This document shows, one piece after another, positions 42,801 through 54,044 of a stretch of 64,000 nucleotides of DNA. Position 1 is the first letter of the stretch, and each line of letters starts with the position of its first letter. A program made the position numbers and the translations under genes. The notes below the pieces were generated by a model. That model worked only from the letters and a program-made list of their open reading frames with translations. It ran no database searches and was not told the origin of the DNA. The stretch comes from Imbricaverruca yamaguchii. Its lineage: Eukaryota > Arthropoda > Thecostraca > Neoverrucidae. The stretch is from the NCBI GenBank assembly GCA_034440575.1, contig JAOTOL010001270.1, positions 315,001-379,000 on the forward strand. Direction: 5' to 3'.

Positions 42801-45800
42801 AAGGTTAGTTGCACAGATAAGTAAATCTGTCTCTCATGGTGTACTGCATGACAGCTGTACACCACTGCATGTCTAGGCGTACTGTCCTGTCACGATGTAC
42901 TCCATGGCGGCTGAATAACAGACACACATTTGCATTCACTATATCCCCTGGTACTTCATGAGCACAGCTATTCCCCAAGGACATGTCAATGCCATACACG
43001 AATTCGGCGTCGTCTGGGTAATCAAAATTGGCCCCTCCAAAACAATACAGGAACCCTTCACAGCATGTGGCGCCATGAATTTGTTGAAGGTGAGCAGACC
43101 AATACTAAAAGAAGAAGCCGCAACGATATCTGGTGACAATGCTCCCACCGTCATATCAATGGTTGGTGAACAAAGTGCTAGGCACACCTCGACAGTTTTC
43201 AACTTGACTTCCGTCAGCACCATCTCAAACACACACACGAAACCCAAGGTCATTATCAGACTGCAGTGATATTGTCTGTGAAGGGCAAATTGCAGCATGG
43301 ACAACTTTTTGTTGGCAAAAGGACCAGGTAAAATCACAACTGGGGCAATGTTGATCACGCCGAGTCCCTCAAACTTGTACTACGAAACACGTTACGAATG
43401 ATACGAAAAACCCAACAACTTGGTTTCTACCACCAAATTATATATTCTACCCGGTCCTGCCGATCACATTACGGCAGAAGTCAGTAGAACAGGGGTGGAC
43501 GCGACAGGCAGACACTTAGGCAACGCCACAGAACGCCCACTTCCGCCAAACAGAATATCCACATCTGAGAGAGCATTTTTACCATGTACTACCCGAAGGC
43601 CGAGAACGAATTTCTTGATGTCGTCCGAATTAATCAAACATTGAAAAATTAGAAAGCCAAGTTGCGTCACCTCTATGTAACTGCATCCCAAATCACTGCA
43701 CACCACAGTAAAGTTGAGGACACAGTATCTAACTATCTAGCATGGTGGAGTGCGATCCACCATGCTATATTTATACTACAACTAATGGAATCACAGATCC
43801 GGCCAAATTCAGCACCCCTAAATTAAAAAGTCCATCCTGCTCATGTGGCTACCGCAAATAAGTCACCGCTGCCTTTAAAACTTAGTTGCCATGCTCACAC
43901 TGGCCAGAGAACATCCATCACGACTACTGCCCAGGTCAGTCTCCAGACTGGAGTCATCACCCTTACTCTCACAAGAGGAAATCCTCAATGCACCTGCCTT
44001 CGGAACATGATAACGAATGAACACAGTTTGGGCCTCCGGGACGACACCCGGGGGCCAAAATTGCGGTCCAGCAACTTAGTAAACCTGCCGGCAGACGACA
44101 CCCGGGGGTCCAAACTGCGGTCCAGTAGCCTAGTAACCTGCCGGCAGACGACACCCGGGGGTCCAAACTGCGGTCCAGCAACTTAGTAAACCTGCCGGCA
44201 GACGACACCCGGGGGTCCAAACTGCGGTCCAGTAGCCTAGTCGGGGGCCCAAACTGCGGTCCAGTGAGCCCAGTAGACCCGCCGGCGGAGCAGACGCCGA
44301 CACTCGACAACTGGACCAGCGGTGCCGTAACGCGACTGCCGTGCCACCTCCGTGTCACGCGGCCCGAGCACACTCTGTGGCCGCGACACAGGTACACGAC
44401 TCGGGCCGGCCACACCGGTCGGCGGTGCACAACAGGCTGGAGATAGCTCGGGCAGAAACAAATAGCAGACGAATTGACCCGCAGGTGAGTATCTTGTGAG
44501 CCATCAGCTGTTTGCGAACAGCCGCTTAATTTCATGAACTAGTCAGCTTTTGGACAGGTAATAGTGCACGCGTAAGATGCCTTAAACGCTTATACATCTA
44601 TGATTAGTTCTTTTTGATTGATTATTTGGGCTTAAGGGCGCGCCGACTACGATTGAACTATGATTAGTTCAATAGCTTCCAAACCATTCGCATCGGCATT
44701 AGCACTCCCGAACGTACTTAGAATCCAGGAGGTACTTAGAACCAGCGTTGCTTACGGGAAATGGAGTTGTCACGAGCACTGCAGCTGTTCGCCTGCACTT
44801 CATGAGCGCGAAAACCTTGGGATAGTTTTATGGAGATTCAGATACAATTGTGGTTCCACTCGAACGCAAACGTGGAGCTTCGTGGAGCTCTGAGCTGGAC
44901 AGTTGCCGACGGAACAGGCCCACCAACTCCCCAGCCACAGTATCGCCCCCCCCCGCCGTGACCGCGGAGCATCCCCCCCGGCTTCCCTGTCACGCTGCCG
45001 GCGGAGCGGGGCGTAATTGCCCGGGCGACGCGCCTCCCGGCGGCGGCGACGTCACACGTGACCGGCCAACCGGCGCCCGACCTGGGACCTGACCGTGACA
45101 TCACCGGTGACGTCACCCAGGCGGCGGCGGCGGCACCGGGGCGGCGTCTGTGGCGCGGCGGCGCCGCACGACACGGTACCGGGCACCTGCAGCTCGCTGG
45201 GAACACTCCAGTGGCCTCATCGCTGCACCGATCTGCGCCCGAACGACGATAGCTGCTTGGGTACAGCTGTGGACCACGGGCACTCGCGACCGAACTTCTG
45301 ACTTAACCGACCAAACTTAACACGAACAGAAACAGATCACAAGGATCAAGAATGACATTTGTTGATATTTATCTTAGAAAGATGAGGTAACGGAATACTC
45401 GCATTTCTTTACCTACGTTCGCACAGAAGTCCCAGACACAAGAAGGCTGGGGCACGACAATGCTGGCTCGCTGTCTCAACATGCTCCGATAGGACACATA
45501 CTGAACGGCCGGGTCGAAATGTTTACCCCGCACCCCCACTAACCAAGGTACCGATGTCGGTCCGGCCGGTGCGTGAACGAAATAGTGGGCTGTTCACGTT
45601 CAAATTTCATCTGGTTCACATATACCGCAACACACTGGTCTTTGTTCCTTGGTTGGTTTTTGGTTTTACGACACAGCGACCGTGAAGTCATGTAGCGTCG
45701 CCAATCTCTCACGCCGATTGGTCGCGGGCGTAGAGTAGCGACAGGTGAGACTCGAACCCACAACCTTTTGACTGTGAGACGAGCAACTTACCCCTAGACT

Positions 45801-48800
45801 ACTCGTCCCCCCACTGGTCTTTGTCATCGCACTTTCCACGGGTGGTGTGCGTAAGGGTTCCAGAGAAATCGAAGAAGCTTTGGGAAATGATGCTCAACAC
45901 TTGACGCATTCGATGCTTACCACTGGTGGTTAAAGCATACAGTGCATGCAGATGCACATACAGCCAGTTTGCCTAATCATGCATTCAGTATGAACTAAAT
46001 TTTGAACTGTGCAGGCAACGATTGTCGCATAAAATGTAGCGAGGTCCGGAACACAAAGAAGGAGAAAGGACATGCGCGACACTCCCTATAACGTGACAAA
46101 ACACCTTAACGATGGAGACATGCGTGACACGAGGAATACAGGACATAAAGGAATACAAACCACTCATACCAATTTGCCCATCAGCTACACTAACGGGCAG
46201 CCAGAGCATACATGCTCTGCTGGGGAACACAGCAGCAGCATTCGAAATTCGCTGTTCAGAGCACTGTTATGCCGCACCGTCCGCGACGATGGCCGAAAAA
46301 GATCGCCCAAGTCGGCTGTCGCTGTTTGCCAACCACCACAGGTCACAGTTGGATGTCGGTTGTTTGCTACCCACCACTAGTCCTCCATTATCTGTCGTTG
46401 TTTGCCACCCACCACTAGTCCTCCATTAGCTGTCGGTTGTTTGCCACCCACCACTAGTCCTCCATTAGCTGTCGTTTTTGCCACCCACCACTAGTCCCCA
46501 TTAGTGTCGTTGTTTGCCACCCACCACTAGTCCTCCATTAGCTGTCGGTTGTTTGCCACCCACCACTAGTCCTCCATTAGCTGTCGGTTGTTTGCCACCC
46601 ACCACTAGTCCTCCATTAGCTGTCGGTTGTTTGCCACCCACCACTAGTCCTCCATTAGCTGTCGGTTGTTTGCCACCCACCACTAGTCCTCCATTAGCTG
46701 TCGGTTGTTTGCCACCCACCACTAGTTCTACATTAGCTGTCGGTTGTTTGCCACCCACCACTAGTCCTCCATTAGCTGACAGTTGCTTGCTGCCCACCAC
46801 CAGTCACGGTCGAGATGGGACAGACGCGCCGGAAACCCATTAGCCGTGCTGCATGGATCGCCGACTGGCGCGAACTGCTCAGGGCCCCGGCTGTGGGCTT
46901 CACTGGCCATGCGCGAGGGGCGCGGTCGGGAGTCCATACAGCAGCTCTCCGGTCTACCGTTCAGCAGTCCCTGACCTTCTCACGTCTCACGACAGCAGCT
47001 CTCCTGTCTACCGTTCAGCGAGCCCCTGACCTCACGTCTCGCGACAGCAGCTCTCCGGTCTACCGTTCAGCAGTCCCTGACCTTCTCACGTCTCGCGACA
47101 GCAGCTCTCCGGTCTACCGTTCAGCAGTCCCTGACCTTCTCACGTCTCGCGACAGCAGCTCTCAGGTCTATCATTCACCGAGCCCCTGACCTTCTCACGT
47201 TTCGCGACAGCAGCTCTCCTGTCTACCGTTCAGCAGTCCCTGACCTTCTCACGTCTCGCGACAGCAGCTCTCAGGTCTATCATTCACCGAGCCCCTGACC
47301 TTCTCACGTTTCGCGACAGCAGCTCTCCTGTCTACCGTTCAGCAGTCCCTGACCTTCTCACGTCTCGCGACACCAGCTCTCCGGTCTACCGTTCAGCAGT
47401 CCTTGACCTTCTCACGTCTCGCGACAGCAGCTCTCCGGTCTATCATTCAGCGAATCCCTCCTCCGCCGACGTCTCACGACAGTGACCTCATTCATGGCAG
47501 GGACGTTTGCCCGAACACAAAAATCGGCGCTGATGCTATTCCCGTATATTGGCAAAATGGAAGTGTTCTTGGCAACACCAGGGTCCCGTTTTTATGTATA
47601 TGCTATATAATTTCAAGGTCATGTTAGGTCCTCGAGGTCAAGGCAGGTCAAGTTCATGACATGTCAATGGAGCCAAACTTGGTCAACTGGAATGTTGTCA
47701 TAAATGCAAATGACTGTCATGCGACTGATGTCACCTTGCATGTTACTCCCTACACACCTTGAAAACGACTGTTTGTCATTGTGTACCGAAGCATTTCCAT
47801 ACTTTATTCATGTACTTCACTCTTTTCTACGCGAAGCCGATTGCGCCGAGCCGCCCAACGGAGCAGTCGGGCGGGCGGCCCGGTTCTGGTAACTGGAGCA
47901 AGTAATGACCTGATAAAGTGCTGCAATATAGGTGACCTGAGGCCGAATGCCGGGTCTAGCATATGTATCCCATCATTAGTAATGTCCAAAACATTACTGC
48001 TGCCCATTTCGGAGCATTCAAACACAATCACAGCGATCCATAACAATGACAATCCAAGGCACGCAAATTTTTTTTGTTTACAAATGTTACCTCATTTGAC
48101 CTCGAAGATATTGACCTAAGGTCATACAATTTGCACATAATAGAGTTCACTACCGTAGCCATCCACCCTGCGAATTTCTTGACTCCAGCTTTAATAGGAG
48201 CCAAGATCTTGGGGACGGAATCCGCCCCCCTCCAGTGCACGTAATTTTCAGTGTTAAGAACGGCTCCTGCTTGGTGCTGACGAATCGCCTAGAACCGGAC
48301 CCATGCCTGGAATACACGCAAACTGGGCGAATGCAGCAAGGTGCGGATAAGTCGCTAAATCACACACAGCGAGGGTCAGGACAAAGCAGATGGTTTTCAG
48401 CAGAAGGGTGCGACCGTTCAGGTTCTTAATCCTCGCTTGTACACAACATTTCAGCACTTTCTTCAGTACAGGGCTTCGACTCCCCGAACATTTGTCAAAT
48501 GGAAAGAGCTAGACACACGCAATAAACACCAGCGTCGTGTTAAGTCACCAGTTGTTACGACTGAAAGTCGGAAGGGATACGTTGGGTCACTGCGTGACCT
48601 GCCATGCCATTCCAGTTCAATTCTTCGAAAAAAATGCAGCTTTACACTCAATTGTTACCTATGTGAAAATAGCAGATACGCGCTTTCATACTATTTCTCA
48701 GTACCTTCCAATACTAACCTGGGGCCATTTTGCAACACCTGGACCCCCAGGTGCGGGTCAGATGCCATCAGAGCCTTGCACCTCATTTTGGAGGCTTCCG

Positions 48801-50380
48801 AACTGGTGCCTGGAAACGGTTTCTAGACTGGGGTAGAGTTGCACGCAAAATTCAGACCCAGTTAAATTAACCTCAGAATATCCCGAAACTCTAGGGTCAT
48901 CTAGTCAGGTTAGTCAATGACTTTGGATAGCCTGGGAAAATATAACGCTCCACGTAGGTAAGACGATTTAATTGTTCATGACCCGAAACTCATCGGATGG
49001 TGATTATTTTGGGGGGCAATAAATAAGATTAATTGCCGATAATTCGCGATATTGGCGAAAAGCTGACCAACATTTTTGCAATGATGACGTCATAGGTAAG
49101 CTATCAGACATGGCACCCCACACCAACAGGTCGGAAAAGCATGCCCTCCAAAGTATGCCAAGCGGCGCAGTTTTCGTCATCGTCCCCCCAAAAAACATAA
49201 CGTGTGGCGTGTGGGGGGGGGGACGCAATATCCTCCTACACCGGCGGGGGTGGATACACCACCGAACCAACTGCACTAAACAATGCCGCTTAAGCAAGAT
49301 CAATCCCCACACATCCTGGATTGATTGTGGTTAGCAACACAAAGTACCAATCGCAGTCATTAGCAAGTACCAATCGCAGTCATTACAAGTGGTTATGTGG
49401 ACTTGAAGACACCTTGAATAAACCGGTCACCAAGCGTTCACATCGACCCGTTGTCACCGAACAGTGAACCCTGCTGCTCAGTGACGCTCCGATGCCCAAG
49501 GACTTCCAGACAAGGACGCCTGTGGTTGTTTTATCACAAGACGGAGTGTGTTGATCGCTCACTGCAACCAACGGCGAGCCAAGGTGCCTCGAACCTATTC
49601 CGATGCACAAGTTGAGCGTCAAATTAATTTGCAACACCCTATGTTGAAAAATATAAAATGTCCTTGCAGAGTAATCGTTAAAGCGTGAATTGAACACAAA
49701 CGCGACGTGACAACGCCACCGCCAAGCGAGCCACGCGAGTCTGCGGCTCTGGTGGTCACGTGACGTGACGTCAGCCCCCGCGGCCGCCGTCCACACCGGG
49801 CCGCTCACCGCCGGCAGGTCAGGAGGGCGACACTGACAGCGACATTACCCACTGGACCGCCGGCAGGTCAGGAGGGCGACACTGACGGGCGACATTACCC
49901 ACTGGACCGCTCACCGCCGGCAGGTCAGGAGGGCGACACTGACAGCGACATTGCCCGCTCCCGCCCGACCTTTATCGTCACCCGACTGCTGCTCACTACA
50001 GCTTCGCCGGACAGTCACCAGTGCACCACGCGACATCATGCCCGCCCACTGCGAGCCGCACGGTCGAGGTACACTGATAAGAGTCGGAGGAACATCGACC
50101 AGCGTCTGCCTGCATCGACTACAACGCAACACGTGTGTCGTCCCGATCATGCTCACTGAGGATGAGTCCCGACGAACGCCCTGACGCGGATCGAGCGCAA
50201 CACTGGCTGAGGGTACCCACCAGTCTAGATGGAAGTGGAAGACTTCGTCAAACATCCTGAGACAGAGTGTGAAGACGCGGTAGATGCAGCCACAGAAGAC
50301 GCCTACACCAATGATGCAGAGCAGAGTGGCTAGCAGCGTGGCGTACGGCATCTTCAGCATCCAGGATCGACACCCGTTAC
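30747..50380 (-). CDS. M6: Neuronal membrane glycoprotein M6 / proteolipid-family tetraspan protein
   Basis: Five exons on the minus strand fit in phase: 50221-50380, 39874-40033, 35145-35295, 32568-32716 and 30747-30875. Together they give about 249 residues; the first exon with the start codon was not found. M6 proteins are four-pass plasma membrane proteins of the PLP/DM20 family, linked to membrane traffic and cell shape, in neurons among other cells. TM1 is YATLLATLLCIIGVGVFCG, TM2 lies in MIVGVAMAALGIMMLLVGC, TM3 in FMVIAYVLQMAW and GILIVGCVMFAVFW, and TM4 in VNLVLAAVGCFLVLLSL plus VNYLMCLAANYAH. The second outer loop has CIDFRQF and cysteines in MQVCG and LFCKDY. The join SCAV|FM between exons 3 and 4 agrees with the family. 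The introns carry most of the minisatellites of the window. Confidence 0.9.
30940..31290. repeat. 19-bp tandem array in M6 intron 5, about 17 copies
   Basis: The unit contains CAGTACAACCGGTAGGAGA with substitutions and gaps. On the transcript strand it is pyrimidine-rich (CTCCTACCGGTTGTACTG) and lies 65 bases upstream of the exon 6 acceptor. Unlike other arrays it does not copy that boundary. Confidence 0.9.
31520..31740. repeat. Irregular tandem repeat of ~40-50 bp in M6 intron 5
   Basis: GGTGTCTACAACCGGCATCC and CACACATCAGTCGTCC recur four or more times with variable spacing. Confidence 0.7.
31800..32560. repeat. ~75-bp direct repeats around LINE copy 3
   Basis: GCAGCCATCAAATGGCTGTC and the AAGATGGCGGCC motif at about 31796-31875 recur at about 32489-32552. 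The LINE 3' fragment lies between them. The right copy begins only about 20 bases from the exon 5 donor. Confidence 0.8.
31983..32488 (+). mobile_element. CR1-like LINE 3' fragment, copy 3
   Basis: It reads LLERVQRGLQNGYGISNLAY, RYRRLRGDLIEVFKFVHGLE and IKVNHSRTRLGKL, then shifts frame into VVEHWNQLP-like sequence. It ends in CCTTGTGGCTCATAGTTGCAC and TTTATGTCTTTAAC. The 3' end is very close to copy 2. It lies antisense in M6 intron 5. Confidence 0.85.
32568..32716 (-). CDS. M6: M6 exon 5
   Basis: It follows GCCCCGTTTCAG in phase 1, carries FVFPNNTREEDMQVCG and LFCKDYVENIQVNLVLAAVG, and ends LLSL before CTG|GTGGGT. Confidence 0.9.
32780..34215. other. M6 intron 4, non-repetitive part
   Basis: No recognisable exon or mobile element was seen. 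Short open frames here have no family-like features. Confidence 0.4.
34220..35120. repeat. 20-bp minisatellite after M6 exon 4 donor, about 45 copies
   Basis: The unit is TCTCAGCCGGTGTCGTGTCC on the plus strand. The array begins about 25 bases beyond the exon 4 donor. The unit nearest the exon reads TGGTGAGAGG on the transcript strand, close to the true donor GGTGAGTGG; the other units read GGCTGAGAGG and have lost the GT. Confidence 0.95.
35145..35295 (-). CDS. M6: M6 exon 4
   Basis: It follows CTCCTGTTGCAG in phase 0 and encodes FMVIAYVLQMAWMAMFGIL through CIDFRQF. It ends with one base of the next codon before GTGAGT. Confidence 0.92.
35300..35635. other. M6 intron 3, unique part next to exon 4
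   Basis: No array touches the exon 4 acceptor and no further feature was seen. Confidence 0.5.
35639..39873 (-). repeat. 36-bp minisatellite made of M6 exon 3 end plus donor, about 117 copies
   Basis: On the transcript strand the true boundary reads CGCACCTCCTGCGCCGTG followed by GTTAGTACCGAGCC. The unit reads CGCACCTCCTGTGGTG followed by GTTAGTACCGAGCC or GTCAGTACCGAGCC. The array abuts the donor with no gap. Most units are exactly 36 bases; variants with one C less or an extra ACC are scattered. Unit length and phase would let any unit serve as an in-frame donor, adding multiples of 12 residues (VSTEPGTAPPVV). Confidence 0.95.
39874..40033 (-). CDS. M6: M6 exon 3
   Basis: It follows CCATCGCCAG in phase 2, encodes LEPVQLVCMIVGVAMAALG through GRTSCAV, and ends GTG|GTTAGT. 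Both of its boundaries are copied into the flanking arrays. Confidence 0.92.
40034..41839 (-). repeat. ~56-62-bp minisatellite made of M6 exon 3 acceptor plus exon start, about 31 copies
   Basis: On the transcript strand each unit contains GTCACCGTCGCCAG followed by GCTGGAGCC and then TGTACTGTGTCAGTGTCTG. The first nine or more bases after CAG are the first bases of exon 3. The array runs straight into the true acceptor. Differences between units are mostly extra copies of the GACGGT or GGCGGT hexamer. Confidence 0.95.
41840..43985. other. M6 intron 2, unique part
   Basis: Two near copies of a ~63-bp block with AATACCTAATGAGTACCTTA / AATAACGGGTACCTTGCCAG lie at 42180-42300. Between 42939 and 43710 both strands are unusually open, without a family match. 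A perfect hairpin lies at 43738-43767. Confidence 0.45.
43738..43767. repeat. Perfect 12-bp inverted repeat with 6-base loop
   Basis: TAGCATGGTGGA and TCCACCATGCTA flank GTGCGA. It lies at the edge of the two-strand open region and could be a terminal structure of an unknown element, or chance. Confidence 0.7.
44020..44245. repeat. ~54-bp tandem repeat, about 4 copies
   Basis: Units carry GACGACACCCGGGGGTCCAA and CTGCGGTCCAGCAACTTAGT. They lie deep in M6 intron 2, away from any recognised exon. Confidence 0.9.
44598..44670 (-). mobile_element. Tail-only retroposon 3 with 13-bp target-site duplication
   Basis: CTATGATTAGTTC at 44598-44610 and 44658-44670 brackets 47 bases. On the minus strand these end CCCAAATAATCAATCAAAAA. 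Confidence 0.85.
44880..45300. other. GC- and CpG-rich island, no exon recognised
   Basis: The block is rich in CG and has a TGACGTCA at 45108-45115 and a related CGACGTCACACGTGACC at 45048-45064. It could be an internal promoter or enhancer of M6, but no start exon was found. Confidence 0.35.
45632..45825 (-). mobile_element. SINE-B copy with 13-bp target-site duplication
   Basis: The minus strand has GTAGTCTAGGGGTAAGTTGC (A box) and GGTTGTGGGTTCGAGTCTCA (B box), the SINE-B body and a tail with GTCGTAAAACCAAAAACC. CACTGGTCTTTGT occurs on both sides (about 45632 and 45812). Confidence 0.88.
46325..46810. repeat. 39-bp minisatellite in M6 intron 2, about 12 copies
   Basis: Units contain CCCACCACTAGTCCTCCATT and AGCTGTCGGTTGTTTGCCA. 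The array is open in frame because 39 is a multiple of three. Confidence 0.95.
46930..47470. repeat. 54-bp minisatellite in M6 intron 2, about 10 copies
   Basis: Units contain CTCTCCGGTCTACCGTTCAG and CTGACCTTCTCACGTCTCGC, with two alternating variants (TACCGTTCAGCAG and TATCATTCACCGAG). Confidence 0.95.
47475..49790. other. M6 intron 2, unique part
   Basis: No recognised exon. A two-copy repeat of AGTACCAATCGCAGTCATTA lies at 49345-49386, and TGACGTCA sites lie at 49084-49091 and 49766-49773. Confidence 0.4.
49795..49955. repeat. ~57-bp tandem repeat, about 3 copies, with donor-like motif
   Basis: Units contain CGCCGGCAGGTCAGGAGGGC and GACACTGACAGCGACATT. On the minus strand two units read CCGGCG|GTGAGCGG, a good donor sequence. 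No exon can be attached to it. Confidence 0.8.
50221..50380 (-). CDS. M6: M6 exon 2 (first exon found)
   Basis: It follows ATTTTCCTCAG, reads CRSWMLKMPYATLLATLLC through FDEVFHFHLD and ends TG|GTGGGT in phase 2, which fits exon 3. An upstream exon must supply the first residues. Confidence 0.9.
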
Positions 50381-52636
50381 CTGAGGAAAATTGCGGAGTA
50401 GCAGAATCACTTGAATTGGCGGCCCAGCCACGTACGCGGTTCGACAGTCGGAAGAGCAACCTTCGAGGCACAGCAATCGAATGGTCTGCTGATGACTATC
50501 TTTCACCATATCCAGATGCATACCTAAACACAGAAGTGTGCATACCACGAACACACGTGACCCTCATGACCTCGATCTGATCTTTACTCGTGGATTCCTT
50601 TCTTGTCCGTCTTAGGATTGAAGAAGCATGACAACTCAAATTCGGCCTCTGTGCGCCTGCATTTTATGATGTTTGACTAAAATAGAAAATTCGCCAGGCA
50701 GGTAAGATTCTATGCTTTGGACTGAGCTTAACACTATAGAGGTCAGTGCATGCATGTACCGACCTGTGACGTCACATGCCACACGGGTGAAAATTACTGA
50801 CTTATCGGAACTCATCGTGTGGAACTCCATTTTCCGCCAAAAGCACAAACATCTTGACAGCTGAGCAGAGGGTGTGATTTGTGTAAATTTTCAAGCCATG
50901 TGTGGGGAGGGGCAAAATCTGCCGTATTTCCAGTGGGGTGTGTTCGGCTGCCGACCCCGACAGCGCGCGGTTAACAGGTGCGACGCGACGAATTCACTTT
51001 TTTTTGTCTCGCGCCGGTGGTCGCCAGGTGTTCGTGTTCAGCTCAATTAGCTAACTGGTTAAATGAATCATGCACCGCTGGTCGCCAGGTCATGGTGGCG
51101 ACATACAAAGCAACGGGTCCGACATGGCGCAATTTGGTCGCGGCTTCGGTGCTCGACCGACATTCTCTGTTTAGAATATGCCCAGTCCTGCAAAGCCACC
51201 ACGGAATACATTGACACTGAAGTTGGCCTTGTTTAACATGACAAACGAAGTATTACACACACGTACAATAAAAATATATACATAGGAAACATTTAGGCAC
51301 ATATGGTACTAGGCATGTTTTAACTTAACCCTAATGACATTGCTGTGACACAGAACATTGCATGACCAAAATAAATGCTAAATAAATGCTAGCCAATAGA
51401 CGTGCAGAAAATGTGTCTCAGGCTGACAAATGAGAAACCATCGTCACAAAAACTACAGGACTCTATAAACTACCCACCCAAACGTGTACATTTTTTTTCA
51501 AATCGATTTAATATCTGCAAGCATGAGACTAATTTTTCACACACTTTCAGAATGCTACATTCTGTGAATCTAATATTGGACAGGCTTTCTACTCACCCAT
51601 GTTTATAGTGTTGTAACAGAGGAGAAAGTGTACCTGAAAGAAAAGCGAACAACATATGAGATGACACTCAACCTTATTTCCTCAAAAATAAATATTGAAC
51701 TGCCAGAGTGTAGTAATTATCCACATTGCTAGTGGTGACCCAGGCTTCTTTTATTCATTTAAGTTAACATCAAAGCTTGATGTACTTTGAAGACACTAAA
51801 CCAGATCCATTGATGATTATTGGGGTTTTAGGGTGCGTCAACCCCTGTGGGTTATATTGCACCGATAACAAGGTTGCTTAATCACATATCAGATTGTCAC
51901 ATATGAAGAGTGCTAAATATCATGGGAAACAAATTATCATCTAGTAAGGTGTGTATATTACTTGAAATCCTATATCTGCCAGGAAGCACAAAACTGCTCT
52001 GTTTTGTATAAATCATGGATCATTTCCCAACAAGTTGTCCAGCCTCAGAGAGTTAGCATCATGTCTGTAGTGATGCCTGCGTTCTTTCGTATAAGATGGA
52101 CACGTCACCACCGCATGGTGTACAGTCAGCGCGGAATTACACCTCACACATCTCGGCCTTTCCTCCCCGCACAATATATACCTATGTGTCGTTAGCGTGT
52201 GACCAATTCTGAGTCAACAAATGGCCACCTCATCCCTTCTAGTCTTGCTGAAGGACGAGGGCCACAACGCTAGCTGTGGTTTGACTTGCTTTAATTTGTT
52301 GCACTCCACTCTAAACCAGATCCATCAGAATGAATCTAACCTGATGGAAACAAGTCCAAACAATATATTCAGAGCATATATATTGGGTTGCAAGGATTAT
52401 AAAGTAGCTTTGCAATTCCAACAGCCTGATTTGTGAATTGTTAAGAGCAGCATTAGCTGAAAAGTAAAGGACAAGCCTTCATATTACATGTTAAAAAACA
52501 CATCCAACTGATCAAATGGATGTATGTCCATTCTTGCCTGAAAAGGGTTCTTTATTGTTGACTCTGGCCACATTGTTCCGGACATGTTTGTGGGAAAAGC
52601 ATTGGCACTGCCAAAAGGACAAATTTGATCTATCAT

Positions 52637-52718
52637 GATCTACAGCTAGTTGGTTGGTTGGTTGGTTGGTTGGTTATTGGGGTTTAGGGGTGCATCAACT
52701 GCTGAGGATCTACAGCTA
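52637..52718 (-). mobile_element. Tail-only retroposon 4 with 12-bp target-site duplication
   Basis: GATCTACAGCTA at 52637-52648 and 52707-52718 brackets 58 bases. These start with a (GGTT)n run and GGGGTTTAGGGGTGCATCAA; the minus strand therefore ends in CCCCAATAACCAACCAACC. Confidence 0.88.
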
Positions 52719-52847
52719 AATGCTGTTAAGAGTTGGTCAAATGCACCAGAGGTGTGGCTTTGCTGCTTTCACAAAGTACATAGATGAATGTATTCATATA
52801 CATCATAGTAAAAAAGGGGTTAAATATAGGGTAGGTCATGTCAAGCC

Positions 52848-53060
52848 AGTGCTAAATTATTCACGAAATATGGTAGAATTTGCCACTTACTGAATACTGA
52901 ATTTACATCCTCCCCAAAGGGGGTACTAACATCATTTTTTCTTGGTGCATGTTTGTGAATCATTCTTTCCTCACTTCTAACTGCATTCATTTTACAAGTA
53001 TCATGCTTAGGCTCATCATAACCAATCCAGGATTGTGATAGCAAACATTACATGGTGCAA
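52848..53060. repeat. Dispersed repeat D, copy 3
   Basis: AAATTATTCACGAAATATGG and TGCCACTTACTGAATACTGA match the order seen in the other copies. Confidence 0.5.
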
Positions 53061-53424
53061 TTACAGGTGCATGTATTACCTATGATGTGCTATGTTATAC
53101 AATGCCAGTTTACATCATGTGTGCTTGTATTGTTATAATTGATATCAGTGTTACCAAATTGGATGCCTCTCAAACCATACAAAGTGGGAATTTATACAAT
53201 TACCTCAAAACTGTGTTTGGAGGACCTAACACACTTTGTAATATCATTGTTTCAATGAAGACTTTCAATGAAGAAGTAACAGGAAATCATTATTTTAACA
53301 CTGCATGAGGCAGAGATTCAAGCTTGAAAGCCAGCTGATGAATGATGTATGTTGGACACACTGGGAAAATGTTGGTGGAAGCCAAAATAGCATAGAGCTC
53401 ATACCATAGTTTATTTCTTCATGT

Positions 53425-53570
53425 TGATCATGCTGAGGTTCCTGAAGGTTACTGTTACTGTTTGCTACTTCTTTGGCCATGCTGAGGTTCCTAGAGGTTA
53501 CTGCTACTGTTTGTTATATTTTTGGCCATGCTGAGGTTCCTGAAGGTTGCTGTTACTGTTGGCCCAGCAA
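53425..53570. repeat. 49-bp tandem repeat, 3 copies
   Basis: Units begin CATGCTGAGGTTCCTGAAGG and continue TTACTGTTACTGTTTG. Confidence 0.9.
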
Positions 53571-53813
53571 TATAACCTTCATCTTAAGCAATGGCTTGGA
53601 AAATATGAATATGCTTAAACCTATATGTATGATTCTGGGGCTTACAACATCATTTACCACCATTCAAACAAAATGTATGCATCTGTTCAACATCCAAAAA
53701 TCCCAGGACTAGGTCAAGTCATGCTTCATTATCAGGTAAAGTAATTTCATGGTTGCATAGCCATGGCAGATTGTGTTTGAAGTGTAGTAGTTTTTATCCA
53801 AGAAGAACTGATG

Positions 53814-53847
<34 letters not shown>

Positions 53848-53860
53848 CAAATTGATGTTT

Positions 53861-54018
53861 CACAACACATTTTATGCACATTCATGGCTGATGGAGCTGC
53901 CCACACTGTTTCGCCTGTGGGCCGCAAGATGGGGAAACGTACCAGGCTGCACTAGTGTCGAGCCCAGAACCTTTAGTACCCAGAGCCCAACACCTTAACC
54001 ACTTTGCCATCCCTGCCA
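53861..54018 (-). mobile_element. SINE-A copy with tRNA-like head
   Basis: The minus strand begins GGGATGGCAAAGTGGTTAAG (A box), has GGTTCTGGGCTCGACACTAG (B-box-like), then CGAAACAGTGTGGGCAGCTC and GAATGTGCATAAAATGTGTT. This is the best-preserved SINE-A copy here. Confidence 0.82.
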
Positions 54019-54044
54019 AAAAAATTGTTGTGATACTGTGACAG

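Noticed and set aside
44837..45300. 122-codon minus-strand frame in the GC-rich island
   Set aside because: Arg/Ala/Pro/Gly-rich composition expected from GC-rich DNA, with no domain or splice partner.
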